Assembly (NCBI GenBank): GCA_001817615.1
Contig: MHIR01000027.1
Span: 11,969 to 36,597 of the forward strand
From: Candidatus Buchananbacteria bacterium RIFCSPLOWO2_02_FULL_46_11b
GTDB lineage: Bacteria > Patescibacteriota > Patescibacteriia > Buchananbacterales > UBA6539
Direction of reading: 5' to 3'
DNA length: 24,629 bases
Below are positions 1 to 6,086 of this stretch, piece by piece. Within the stretch, counting starts at the first letter, position 1; every line of letters starts with the position of its first letter. The notes under the pieces were generated by a model. The model saw only the letters and a list, made by a program, of their open reading frames with translations, did not search any database and was not told where the DNA came from. The position numbers and the translations under genes were made by a program.

Positions 1-62
1 TTCCTTCTATTTGTAGATTCGGATTATTCGTAGATTAGAATCGGCTACGTTGGATTATCTAT

Positions 63-91
63 TTGTCAGAAAATGGCAAAAATGCTAAAAT
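63..91 (+). promoter_or_regulatory. Sigma-70-type promoter for the adenosylhomocysteinase gene
   Basis: A -35 TTGTCA (63-68) and a -10 TAAAAT (86-91) are separated by exactly 17 bases, with a TG at 83-84 giving an extended -10. Transcription would start near 98, leaving a leader of about 24 nt without a Shine-Dalgarno before the ATG at 122. Identified by eye from consensus and spacing. Confidence 0.55.
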
Positions 92-121
92 ATCTAAACA
101 AGATAAATTAAACAAAAACCA

Positions 122-1381
122 ATGAATTGCGAGGTCAAAAATATCAAACTGGCCCCCGGGGGCAAAAAAAGAATCGCCTGGGCCGAGCGCGACATGCCGG
201 TTTTAGGCGAGATTAAAAAGCGTTTTGCCAAAACCTTGCCGCTTAAAGGCCTGAAGATTTCGGCCTGCCTTCATGTGACCTGCGAGACGGCCAATTTAGT
301 CAGAACCATGAAAGCCGGCGGCGCCGACGTTTTGCTTTGCGCTTCCAATCCGCTTTCCACTCAAGACGACGTGGCCGCTTCTTTAGTCAAAGATTTCGGC
401 CTGAAAGTTTTTGCCAAGTGCGGCGAAGACAAGAAAAGCTATTATGGCAATTTAGTCGCCGCCATTAAACATCAGCCCGAAATCACGATGGATGACGGCG
501 CGGATCTGTTATCTTTACTTCATACCAAATATAAAAATCAGGCTAACAAAGTTAAAGGTTCGATGGAAGAAACCACGACCGGCGTAATCCGCTTAAAAGC
601 CTTGGAACAGGCCGGCAAACTGCTGGTGCCGATCATCGCGGTCAACGACGCCAAAACCAAAAACATGTTTGACAACCGCTATGGCACGGGCCAATCGACT
701 CTGGATGGCATTATTCGCGCCACGGACCTGCTTTTGGCCGGCAAGAACGTCGTGGTGGCCGGCTACGGCTGGTGCGGCCGGGGATTTGCCTCAAGAGCGC
801 GAGGCATGGGCGCCAACGTGATTATTACTGAAATTGACCCGATTAAGGCTCTGGAAGCGGTCATGGACGGCTTTCGGGTAATGCCCATGGTTAAAGCCGC
901 GTCCATTGGCGATCTATTCTGCACTCTGACCGGCGATCTCCATGTTTTGCGAGCCGAGCATTTCAAGAAAATGAAAGACGGCGCCATTGTCTGCAACTCC
1001 GGGCATTTTGACGTGGAAATTGACATTGTCGCCTTAAAGAAACTCGCCAAGAAATCAGCCAAAAATGTGCGGAATTTCGTTGACGAATATGTTTTGCCCG
1101 GCAAGAAGCGGATTTATCTCTTAGGCGAAGGCCGGCTGATCAATCTGGCCGCGGCTGAAGGCCATCCGGCCTCGGTCATGGACATGAGCTTTGCCACCCA
1201 GATTTTGGCCGCGGAATATGTCGCTAAAAATTATAAAAAATTGGAGAATAAAGTTTATAACGTGCCGGTGGAAATTGAAAACTGGATTGCCAGGACGAAA
1301 ATGAAATCAATGGGAGTGGCCATTGACGCTTTGACGCCGGAGCAGAAGAAGTACCTGGCCAGCTGGGAGATCGGGACGTAG
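122..1381 (+). CDS. ahcY: S-adenosylhomocysteine hydrolase (adenosylhomocysteinase)
   Basis: This cytoplasmic NAD-dependent enzyme splits S-adenosylhomocysteine into adenosine and homocysteine, removing the product inhibitor of SAM-dependent methyltransferases. The 419-aa protein matches the family throughout. HVTCETA lies at about 51-57, the substrate-site DDGADL at about 124-129, NDAKTKNMFDNRYGTGQST at about 175-193, and a Rossmann GYGWCGRG at 214-221 followed by the acidic end of the beta strand (TEIDP). The C terminus stops at LASWEIGT and lacks the lysine/tyrosine tail (KPDHYRY type) of the long eukaryotic and proteobacterial enzymes, so it is the short type known from archaea and Thermotoga. 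The gene is monocistronic, with its own promoter and a terminator hairpin about 40 bases after the stop. No Shine-Dalgarno precedes the ATG. Family assignment is secure. Confidence 0.97.
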   Translation: MNCEVKNIKLAPGGKKRIAWAERDMPVLGEIKKRFAKTLPLKGLKISACLHVTCETANLVRTMKAGGADVLLCASNPLSTQDDVAASLVKDFGLKVFAKCGEDKKSYYGNLVAAIKHQPEITMDDGADLLSLLHTKYKNQANKVKGSMEETTTGVIRLKALEQAGKLLVPIIAVNDAKTKNMFDNRYGTGQSTLDGIIRATDLLLAGKNVVVAGYGWCGRGFASRARGMGANVIITEIDPIKALEAVMDGFRVMPMVKAASIGDLFCTLTGDLHVLRAEHFKKMKDGAIVCNSGHFDVEIDIVALKKLAKKSAKNVRNFVDEYVLPGKKRIYLLGEGRLINLAAAEGHPASVMDMSFATQILAAEYVAKNYKKLENKVYNVPVEIENWIARTKMKSMGVAIDALTPEQKKYLASWEIGT

Positions 1382-1387
1382 CGAGTC

Positions 1388-1503
1388 AGTGAATTAGTAA
1401 AATAGTGAATTAGCAACTAGATAAAAATCAACATAGCGCCCATGTTGATTTTTGTTATTTATTAATTTAATAGCTCGCTATTTCGCTATTTTACTAATTC
1501 ACT
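1388..1503. repeat. 18-bp perfect inverted repeat enclosing the ahcY terminator
   Basis: The 18-mer at 1388-1405 (AGTGAATTAGTAAAATAG) is exactly reverse-complemented at 1486-1503. Between the arms lie the terminator hairpin and further word-like copies (AGTGAATTAG at 1404-1413, CGCTATT at 1476-1482 and 1484-1490). It belongs to the group of intergenic word-repeat hairpins seen at five other places in this window. Function unknown. Confidence 0.7.
1423..1459 (+). terminator. Intrinsic terminator of the ahcY gene
   Basis: A perfect 12-bp stem, AAAAATCAACAT (1423-1434) with ATGTTGATTTTT (1442-1453), encloses a 7-base loop and runs into a T-rich stretch. The A-rich 5' arm and T-rich 3' arm would let it act in both directions. 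Confidence 0.75.
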
Positions 1504-1504
1504 A

Positions 1505-1537
1505 AATAAAAAATGGGGCCCTGCGATGCAGAGTCCC
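1505..1537 (-). terminator. Terminator of the convergent hypothetical gene
   Basis: Read on the minus strand, a GC-rich imperfect stem (GGG-A-CTCTGC, loop ATC, GCAGGG-C-CCC; plus coordinates 1515-1537) is followed by a T run (1505-1513). It lies 9 bases beyond the stop codon of the minus-strand gene. Confidence 0.6.
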
Positions 1538-1545
1538 GATAACTT

Positions 1546-1935
1546 CTACTTTTCGGCTGATTTTTCGGCAATTTCTTGCCAAAAAGACCAAACCGCCAAA
1601 AGGACGGCTTCGCGCTGACAAACCGGCAAACATCTAATATCAAAGCCAAGAGTCTGACTGGCGCTCCAGACATTAAGATGGGTGTGGGCCAAATCAAATT
1701 GCATGCCGATCTCGGCAATTCGGTTGCAGTGGACGTAGTGCCGCAAGTATTTCTCGTGATCTTCTTCCTCCGGTCTTAAGCCGAATTCCTCCCTGGTGCC
1801 ATGGCGGTTTAATTCGCTTGCCATTTCCCGGCGCTGGCATTCCTGCCGATAAGCCAATTCTTCGGCGGTTTGCGGCCAGGCTCTTAGCGCGCGGATTTCT
1901 TTTACCGGCAATTCCAAAATATTCGGGCATTCCAT
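1546..1935 (-). CDS. Hypothetical protein, 129 aa, with unusually strong Shine-Dalgarno
   Basis: I do not recognise this protein. It is soluble, rich in Glu, Arg and Ala, has no signal peptide or membrane segment, and carries four scattered Cys and a central His-rich stretch (HEKYLRHYVHCNR, and DLAHTHLNVW). Evidence that it is real: a textbook AAGGAGG lies 7 bases before the ATG (plus coordinates 1943-1949), the reading frame is uninterrupted, a terminator follows at once, and a candidate promoter precedes it. Nearly every other gene here lacks a Shine-Dalgarno, so the gene may be a recent arrival or strongly translated. It is convergent with ahcY and divergent from the BlaI repressor, so it is transcribed alone. 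Overlapping frames (1694-1930 minus, 1576-1779 plus) are judged to be shadows. Confidence 0.65.
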   Translation of the reverse strand: MECPNILELPVKEIRALRAWPQTAEELAYRQECQRREMASELNRHGTREEFGLRPEEEDHEKYLRHYVHCNRIAEIGMQFDLAHTHLNVWSASQTLGFDIRCLPVCQREAVLLAVWSFWQEIAEKSAEK

Positions 1936-1942
1936 AAGATAA

Positions 1943-1949
1943 CCTCCTT
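1943..1949 (-). promoter_or_regulatory. Consensus Shine-Dalgarno AAGGAGG
   Basis: Reverse complement of CCTCCTT, followed by a 7-base spacer and the ATG at 1935. It fixes the start of the hypothetical gene and is the only full-consensus ribosome binding site noticed in the window. Confidence 0.8.
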
Positions 1950-1994
1950 ATACTGCTAAACGGCTAAATACCCTAATGGACAACCCCTATTTAC

Positions 1995-2022
1995 ATTATG
2001 CGCTTATCTTAAAATTGCGCAA
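1995..2022 (-). promoter_or_regulatory. Possible promoter of the minus-strand hypothetical gene
   Basis: On the minus strand, TTGCGC (plus 2017-2022) and CATAAT (plus 1995-2000) are 16 bases apart, which would give a leader of about 50 nt carrying the Shine-Dalgarno. The match is moderate. Together with the repressor promoter at 2120-2158 and the leader to 2303, it accounts for what I can see in the 1936-2303 gap. Confidence 0.3.
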
Positions 2023-2119
2023 GAGGGGGATGGGGCGGCTTTTATAAGTCATTTTGCGGCCTCGGTTAAGAGGCATTTAACCCCTGAATTATGGGCAATA
2101 TCTGTGAATAATCAAACAT

Positions 2120-2148
2120 TTGACATAAGATTAAATCCTTACTATACT
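2120..2148 (+). promoter_or_regulatory. Promoter P1 of the BlaI/M56 operon
   Basis: A consensus TTGACA (2120-2125) and TATACT (2143-2148) lie 17 bases apart. About 60 bases around it (2102-2160) nearly repeat the promoter at 3990-4046, including the string TTTGACATAAGATT. The leader to the ATG at 2304 is about 150 nt, and a 7-bp stem (GGCGCAT at 2201-2207 with ATGCGCC at 2226-2232) could fold in it. Confidence 0.75.
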
Positions 2149-2158
2149 TTATAGTAGG
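2138..2158. promoter_or_regulatory. BlaI-type operator O1 overlapping the -10
   Basis: CTTACTATA, spacer CTT, TATAGTAGG: 9-bp arms with one mismatch that cover the -10 hexamer. TACTA...TAGTA half-sites around a -10 fit autorepression by a BlaI/MecI-family dimer. The same palindrome recurs at 4024-4044. That BlaI is the binder is inferred from adjacency and family habit. Confidence 0.7.
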
Positions 2159-2303
2159 CATCGGTCCGGCTGCCTGCCAAAATAGCCGCAGTCTATCAGG
2201 GGCGCATCGCAGGCATTATTAAGTTATGCGCCGGGATTAGCGGCCTTCCGTAATTATTAACCATGAGGCGCCGCCAAAACAGCAATCATTAGCCAGCTTA
2301 AAT

Positions 2304-2690
2304 ATGAGAAAGAGAAAGACCAATCAAATATTAGGCGAATTAGAAGCGGTCATAATGGAAATAGTGTGGAAATTTAAAAGCGCTTCAGTGCGCGAGGTTT
2401 TAGATAATCTTAAAAAACGCAGAAAAGTGGCGTATACCACGGTCATGACCGTTATGGCGCGTTTAGCGGATAAAGGGATTTTAAACAGAAAACTAGATAA
2501 GAGCGGCGCCTACGTATATGTTCCGTCTCAAGACAAAGAGACTTTTTTGGCCGCGAGTTCCAGGAAATTAATTAAAAATCTAATTGATGAATTCGGCGAA
2601 GTGGCCGTGGCTCAATTCATTGACGCGGTAAGCGATAGCAATCAAAAAGACCTGGCTCAATGGCAAAAGAAGCTGAAAAAAATAAGATAA
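2304..2690 (+). CDS. BlaI/MecI/CopY-family transcriptional repressor
   Basis: The 128-aa protein has the BlaI winged-helix layout. ELEAVIMEIVWK forms the first helix, SASVREVLDNL the second, and VAYTTVMTVMARLADKGIL the recognition helix and wing; a helical C-terminal dimerisation segment (about 80-128) follows. In known systems such dimers repress their own and a target promoter until the C-terminal part is cut after an M56 sensor is activated. An M56 gene begins 6 bases downstream, and operator palindromes lie on this promoter and on the one at 4006. The protein contains no Cys and no His, so it lacks the CopY CxCxxxxCxC motif and is unlikely to bind metal itself. The start at 2304 has no Shine-Dalgarno; the repressor-family N terminus begins right there. 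Confidence 0.93.
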   Translation: MRKRKTNQILGELEAVIMEIVWKFKSASVREVLDNLKKRRKVAYTTVMTVMARLADKGILNRKLDKSGAYVYVPSQDKETFLAASSRKLIKNLIDEFGEVAVAQFIDAVSDSNQKDLAQWQKKLKKIR

Positions 2691-2696
2691 TTTTCT

Positions 2697-3749
2697 ATGA
2701 TGGTCAAAAGTGATTTGGAAAAAAAGGCGAATTTCACCTTTTATCAAATATTCGGCCTTGGCGCCAGTTTTTTAGTTCTGACTTTGCTGTTAAGCGTAAA
2801 ATTATATTCCAAGTTATTCTTGTTTTGGGAGTTATTTTTAGGCAAGCTTAAATCTGTTTGCGGCTGTGTTAATCATTCATCGTTTGCCGATCATCCGGTT
2901 TTATTCACTTTTTTGCTGCTGCTGGGCTTGGCGGGAGCCGTTTTTTTCAGCTCGGTTATAATTAAAATAATAAAATTCAAGCGGCTGACGGATAAATTTA
3001 TAAAAAATAATTTAAAGAATAAAAAACCAAGAATTTCCAGGAGATTGGAAAAAATCGCCGGCCCAATCAAATTAGAAAATCGGATTGTTGAAATCCAAAG
3101 CCCCAAGCCGATTATTTTTTGTTTTGGCCTGATTTGCCCTAAAATTTGCGTCTCATCGGGAATTATCAAAAAATTGTCCAATCAAGAGCTAAAAGCGGTT
3201 TTATTGCATGAGCAGCATCATCTTTTCAGCCATGAGCCGGTTAAGATATTTATCGTTAAATCAATGATTAAAGCTTTATTTTTCTTGCCGGGCCTGGAAT
3301 CATTTTCAAGGCAGTATTTAGTTTTTTCCGAACTGGCCGCCGATCAATGGGCGACTGATAATTTTGAAAATAAAGCTTCCTTAGCCGGCGCTTTAGGCAA
3401 AGTCATAAGATGGAAAAAGCGGCTGATTGCCAGAAACGGGCTGGCTTTGTCTTTTTTTGCCAATCAAGTTATGGAAGAAAGAGTGAATAAATTGGTTGAC
3501 AGCGGGTATAATCCCGGCTTTAGGAAATTCAGCTCTAAATTAAGTGCGGGCATTGTTTTGGCCTTATTTTTCCTCATTATTCTAAGCGGGGTATTTTCTC
3601 TCGATAATCCGTCAATTTTCGAGCCGGAGGCCGCTTATTGTTTAAGCTTGGAGCCGGAAGATATATCTCGGCCACCATGCGGGGCCTCGTTAAAAAATCC
3701 AGTTTGCGGCATAAACTACAGCTTAAAGGCTCATTCCTGCGGAAATTAA
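2697..3749 (+). CDS. M56-family (BlaR1-like) membrane metallopeptidase with short Cys-rich external tail
   Basis: This is a 350-aa integral-membrane protease of the type that relays a signal to BlaI. Visible features are membrane helices at about 16-45 and 68-92, the zinc motif HEQHH at 171-175, the third-ligand region SELAAD (E212), and a hydrophobic helix at about 283-301. The family's large extracytoplasmic penicillin-binding sensor domain is absent. In its place is a tail of about 50 residues with four Cys (315, 328, 337, 348), ending in HSCGN. A CGC at 55-57 probably also faces outside. The external cysteines could sense metal or redox state (inference). The gene follows the repressor by 6 bases; two ATGs (2697 and 2700) are possible starts. 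No terminator with a T run was seen directly after it. Confidence 0.88.
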   Translation: MMVKSDLEKKANFTFYQIFGLGASFLVLTLLLSVKLYSKLFLFWELFLGKLKSVCGCVNHSSFADHPVLFTFLLLLGLAGAVFFSSVIIKIIKFKRLTDKFIKNNLKNKKPRISRRLEKIAGPIKLENRIVEIQSPKPIIFCFGLICPKICVSSGIIKKLSNQELKAVLLHEQHHLFSHEPVKIFIVKSMIKALFFLPGLESFSRQYLVFSELAADQWATDNFENKASLAGALGKVIRWKKRLIARNGLALSFFANQVMEERVNKLVDSGYNPGFRKFSSKLSAGIVLALFFLIILSGVFSLDNPSIFEPEAAYCLSLEPEDISRPPCGASLKNPVCGINYSLKAHSCGN

Positions 3750-3755
3750 ATAAAT

Positions 3756-3967
3756 GAGATTGCAGAAAAATTCGTTTATTTCGCGCAGTTTTCGCGCCCT
3801 TCAGTTTTATTCACCTTTCGGCCTCGAGCTCAAGGCCGAGAGGGGGCGCCTTGAACTACGCTGAAAGGCGTAAAATTTAGCGTTTTTTCGCGTTAAAAAC
3901 ATTTTTGACGCGAAAAAACACGAAACTTTACGCAAAACAACGTTAAAAACTGTTATTCTGCGCTCTA
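3756..3967. repeat. Dispersed intergenic element, copy A, split by a 146-bp insert
   Basis: 3756-3780 matches 13227-13251 (21/25), and 3927-3967 matches 13251-13291 (33/41). In the second location the two halves are contiguous, so here they are separated by 3781-3926. All 12 differences are transitions. The insert contains CGGCCT...AGGCCG (3823-3842 region) and the long hairpin at 3882-3919. With the promoter at 4006, this accounts for most of the 3750-4080 gap. Confidence 0.65.
3882..3919. repeat. Long near-perfect hairpin inside the insert
   Basis: GTTTTTTCGCGT (3882-3893) pairs exactly with ACGCGAAAAAAC (3908-3919). The 14-base loop contains AAAAA-CA-TTTTT, extending the stem to about 17 bp. 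It could terminate transcription from the M56 gene in either direction, or be the core of a miniature inserted element. Confidence 0.65.
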
Positions 3968-4005
3968 AAATATTATGACAGAAAAATGCCTGTGGATAAT
4001 TATAT

Positions 4006-4034
4006 TTGACATAAGATTTAATGCCTACTATACT
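4006..4034 (+). promoter_or_regulatory. Promoter P2 of the 14-gene envelope thiol operon
   Basis: TTGACA (4006-4011) and TATACT (4029-4034) are 17 bases apart, in a block nearly identical to the promoter of the BlaI gene. The leader to the ATG at 4081 is about 40 nt. Confidence 0.75.
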
Positions 4035-4044
4035 ATATAGTAGG
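4024..4044. promoter_or_regulatory. BlaI-type operator O2, perfect palindrome
   Basis: CCTACTATA, spacer CTA, TATAGTAGG: perfect 9-bp arms centred on the -10 of P2. The right arm is identical to that of O1 at 2138-2158. The shared site indicates that the repressor at 2304 controls the operon starting at 4081. Confidence 0.75.
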
Positions 4045-4080
4045 TATTTGAATTATTAAGTTAAACTTAACTTTACTTCT

Positions 4081-4833
4081 ATGGATTTGAAAAACATTCC
4101 TAAATCAAAAAAGACTTTGGCGGTCATTAATTTTGTTTTGTTAATCACTCTGGTTTTTTCTTTAGCGATAAATCAAATCGTGATCGCTAAAATTTATGAT
4201 GCCTTGGGGATCAAGAAAGGCATTTTTAAAAAAATTGCCGCTTCAATTATCAAGCCGGGATCTTTTAGCGCCGCTTTAACCGGGGATGTTGCCCAAGACG
4301 CGATAAAATTAGCGATTTCGCAAGGCATTCCGGAAATTTACGGCGAAGAACTTGGAGTTTCTTTTGATCAAGTTGAACCGGCCATGAATATTATGAAGCA
4401 GTTTGATCCGACCTACGGCAAACAAAAGCTTGTTTTAACCGGCGATGGTTTAAAACGTTATATTGACGTTGGCTTAAAGATTTCCTGCGAGTATTGTTGC
4501 GGCGCCAAAGCTATTATCGGGGCGGACGGCAGCGGCGCTTGCGGCTGCGCTCATTCTCAAGCCATGAGAGGTTTAATGGCCTATTTAATCCAAAATCATG
4601 GGTCAGAATACACTAATGACGAAATATTGCGAGAATTGGCCCGCTGGAAAGGAATGTATTTTCCCAAGCAGATGATTCAGAAATTGGCCAGCCAGCTTCA
4701 AGGCGCGGATTTTACGCCCGATACTGCGGCTTTGGTTTTAGGCCTGAATTTGCCCGATTACGGCCAAGGCAGTAAAACCGCTCCCTTGCCCGCCGATCTT
4801 AAAAGCTTGCCGAATATGGTCGGCGGCTGTTAA
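4081..4833 (+). CDS. Membrane-anchored cysteine protein with C-terminal LPNMVGGC tail
   Basis: I do not recognise this 250-aa protein by name. An N-terminal membrane helix (about 12-37) anchors it, with the rest probably outside. A central cysteine cluster reads CEYCCGAK (C136, C139, C140) and then GACGCAHSQAMRGL (C154, C156, H158). After it comes a helical stretch with NDEILRELARWK and MYFPKQMI that resembles the helical part of small haem- or metal-handling Cys domains. The last residues, PLPADLKSLPNMVGGC, recur at the end of the next gene. It is the first gene of the operon behind the BlaI-type operator. A role in metal or thiol handling is inferred from the cysteines and neighbours. There is no Shine-Dalgarno; the ATG is the only plausible start after the promoter. 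Confidence 0.85.
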   Translation: MDLKNIPKSKKTLAVINFVLLITLVFSLAINQIVIAKIYDALGIKKGIFKKIAASIIKPGSFSAALTGDVAQDAIKLAISQGIPEIYGEELGVSFDQVEPAMNIMKQFDPTYGKQKLVLTGDGLKRYIDVGLKISCEYCCGAKAIIGADGSGACGCAHSQAMRGLMAYLIQNHGSEYTNDEILRELARWKGMYFPKQMIQKLASQLQGADFTPDTAALVLGLNLPDYGQGSKTAPLPADLKSLPNMVGGC

Positions 4834-4872
4834 TAAATTCGGCGCCGAAGCCAGTCCCGGAATATTCGGCAA
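4807..4872 (+). other. Inverted repeat spanning the 3' end of the first operon gene
   Basis: TTGCCGAATAT (4807-4817, inside the LPNMVGGC codons) is exactly reverse-complemented at 4862-4872 in the 81-base gap. The enclosed palindrome TTCGGCGCCGAA (4838-4849) could fold separately. There is no T run, so an mRNA-stability or processing structure fits better than a terminator. Confidence 0.4.
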
Positions 4873-4914
4873 ATAATCTAATAAAATATTAATAATTAAT
4901 CGGCAAACAAAAAT

Positions 4915-5199
4915 ATGGAGCAATCAAGTGAATTAAACAAATTAAAAAAAGAAATCTTAAGTGAAGTCAATCCCGAAAAAAAGAATAAAAAAAGACTTCG
5001 GTGGGGCAGTCTGGCGGTCAGCGGCGTTCTTATCGTTTTGACGGTATTTTCGGCGGCTTTGGCCGTCCAATCCGCCGTTATTTTAAGCAAAATCAACAGC
5101 GGCGCCGTCAAAGCGTCAAGCGCCAGCGGCGGCAATTCAAGCGCCGCGCCCTTGCCTTCCAATCTGCAAGATTTGCCGAATATGGTCGGCGGCTGTTAG
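4915..5199 (+). CDS. Small single-helix membrane protein with LPNMVGGC tail
   Basis: Unrecognised 94-aa protein. It has a charged N terminus (about 1-29, Lys/Glu rich), one membrane helix (about 31-57), a Ser/Ala/Gly linker and the C-terminal end APLPSNLQDLPNMVGGC. The only Cys is the last residue. The positive-inside rule places the tail outside. Its final stretch matches the preceding protein so closely that 25 nucleotides are identical (TTGCCGAATATGGTCGGCGG and following bases), which points to duplication or strong constraint. It could be a minimal partner displaying the same terminal cysteine. Operon position is 81 bases after gene 1 and 23 bases before the tandem thioredoxin gene. Confidence 0.82.
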   Translation: MEQSSELNKLKKEILSEVNPEKKNKKRLRWGSLAVSGVLIVLTVFSAALAVQSAVILSKINSGAVKASSASGGNSSAAPLPSNLQDLPNMVGGC

Positions 5200-5222
5200 A
5201 GATAAAATTTAAATAAATATCT

Positions 5223-6053
5223 ATGATTGAAAAAAAATCACAAAGTAAAATCAGTTTCAATTTTTGGTTTGCCGTCAGTTTGGCCGTTATCACTTCGGGC
5301 GCTCTTTTATTCGGGCTGATTATTTTGTTTCAGGCAAATTTGTCCTTAAATAAGAAGATTGCCGAGGCCAAAGAAGCCGAAAGGCCGGCTGATATTGACA
5401 TTGTCATTCTGCAAGAATCAAGCTGCCGCGACTGTGCCAGCCTGAATTCTTTGATTAACGCCATTAAAAAAGAAAATGTAAAAGTAAACTCGGAAAAAAC
5501 AGTTGAAATCGCCAGCCCCGAAGGCAAGGAATTAATCGGCAAATACAGCATTGCTAAAGCGCCTGCCTTGATTGTCAGCGGTGAAATTGAAAAAGACGCG
5601 AATTTAAAGGCAATCTGGCCGCAGTTAGGCGAAATTAAGGACGGTGTTTTTATTTTAAGGCAAGTCGGCGCTCCTTATGTCTTAATAAATTCCGGGGAGG
5701 TCAGAGGCCGGATAAAATTCGTTATGCTGACTGATGCCGGCTGCGGCGAATGTTACAAGGTGGCGCAACATGAACAAATATTGAAGCAGCTTGGCCTGCC
5801 GACCCAGGACCAGCAAATTATTGACCGGCAATCCGCCGCCGGCCAAAAGCTGATTACGGAATATAAAATTAAATTGCTGCCCACGATAATTTTAACCGGC
5901 GATCTTGAAGTTTATCCGCCTTTAATTAAAGTCTGGCCGCAAGTCGGGACGGTTGAGAAAGACGGCGCTTATGTTTTCAGAGAGGGCGTAAAGCAGATGG
6001 GCGTCTATAAGGATTTAACCGCTAATCAGGTGATAAAACCCGCCGCTGACTAA
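5223..6053 (+). CDS. Membrane-anchored protein with two tandem thioredoxin-like domains
   Basis: The 276-aa protein has a membrane helix (about 14-37), a short helical linker, and two consecutive thioredoxin-fold repeats. Repeat 1 has a CRDC redox motif (68-71), the cis-Pro strand KAPALIVSG (P114), and IWPQLGEIKDGVFILR. Repeat 2 has CGEC (174-177), LLPTIILTG (P220), and VWPQVGTVEKDGAYVFRE. The matching order of the motifs shows an internal duplication. Each repeat keeps both active-site cysteines, so two dithiol centres could act in series as an extracytoplasmic oxidoreductase or electron relay. The CcdA/DsbD-like gene at 10678 is the natural electron source. No close named homologue is recognised, so the fold call rests on motif order. 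Confidence 0.85.
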   Translation: MIEKKSQSKISFNFWFAVSLAVITSGALLFGLIILFQANLSLNKKIAEAKEAERPADIDIVILQESSCRDCASLNSLINAIKKENVKVNSEKTVEIASPEGKELIGKYSIAKAPALIVSGEIEKDANLKAIWPQLGEIKDGVFILRQVGAPYVLINSGEVRGRIKFVMLTDAGCGECYKVAQHEQILKQLGLPTQDQQIIDRQSAAGQKLITEYKIKLLPTIILTGDLEVYPPLIKVWPQVGTVEKDGAYVFREGVKQMGVYKDLTANQVIKPAAD

Positions 6054-6086
6054 AGCCGTTCTTAAGATTAAAAAAGCCGTCGCCGT

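Noticed and set aside
2304..3749. Beta-lactam resistance regulator pair (BlaI-BlaR1)
   Set aside because: The M56 protein has no penicillin-binding sensor domain and no beta-lactamase or PBP gene is nearby; the metallo-beta-lactamase fold at 18609 is ComEC type with a membrane anchor.
3991..3999. Perfect DnaA-box-like TGTGGATAA upstream of P2, with TGTGAATAA at 2103-2111
   Set aside because: Single sites inside a duplicated promoter block, with no cluster, AT-rich unwinding element or dnaA/dnaN genes. Another match lies inside ndk (about 20667), as expected by chance.
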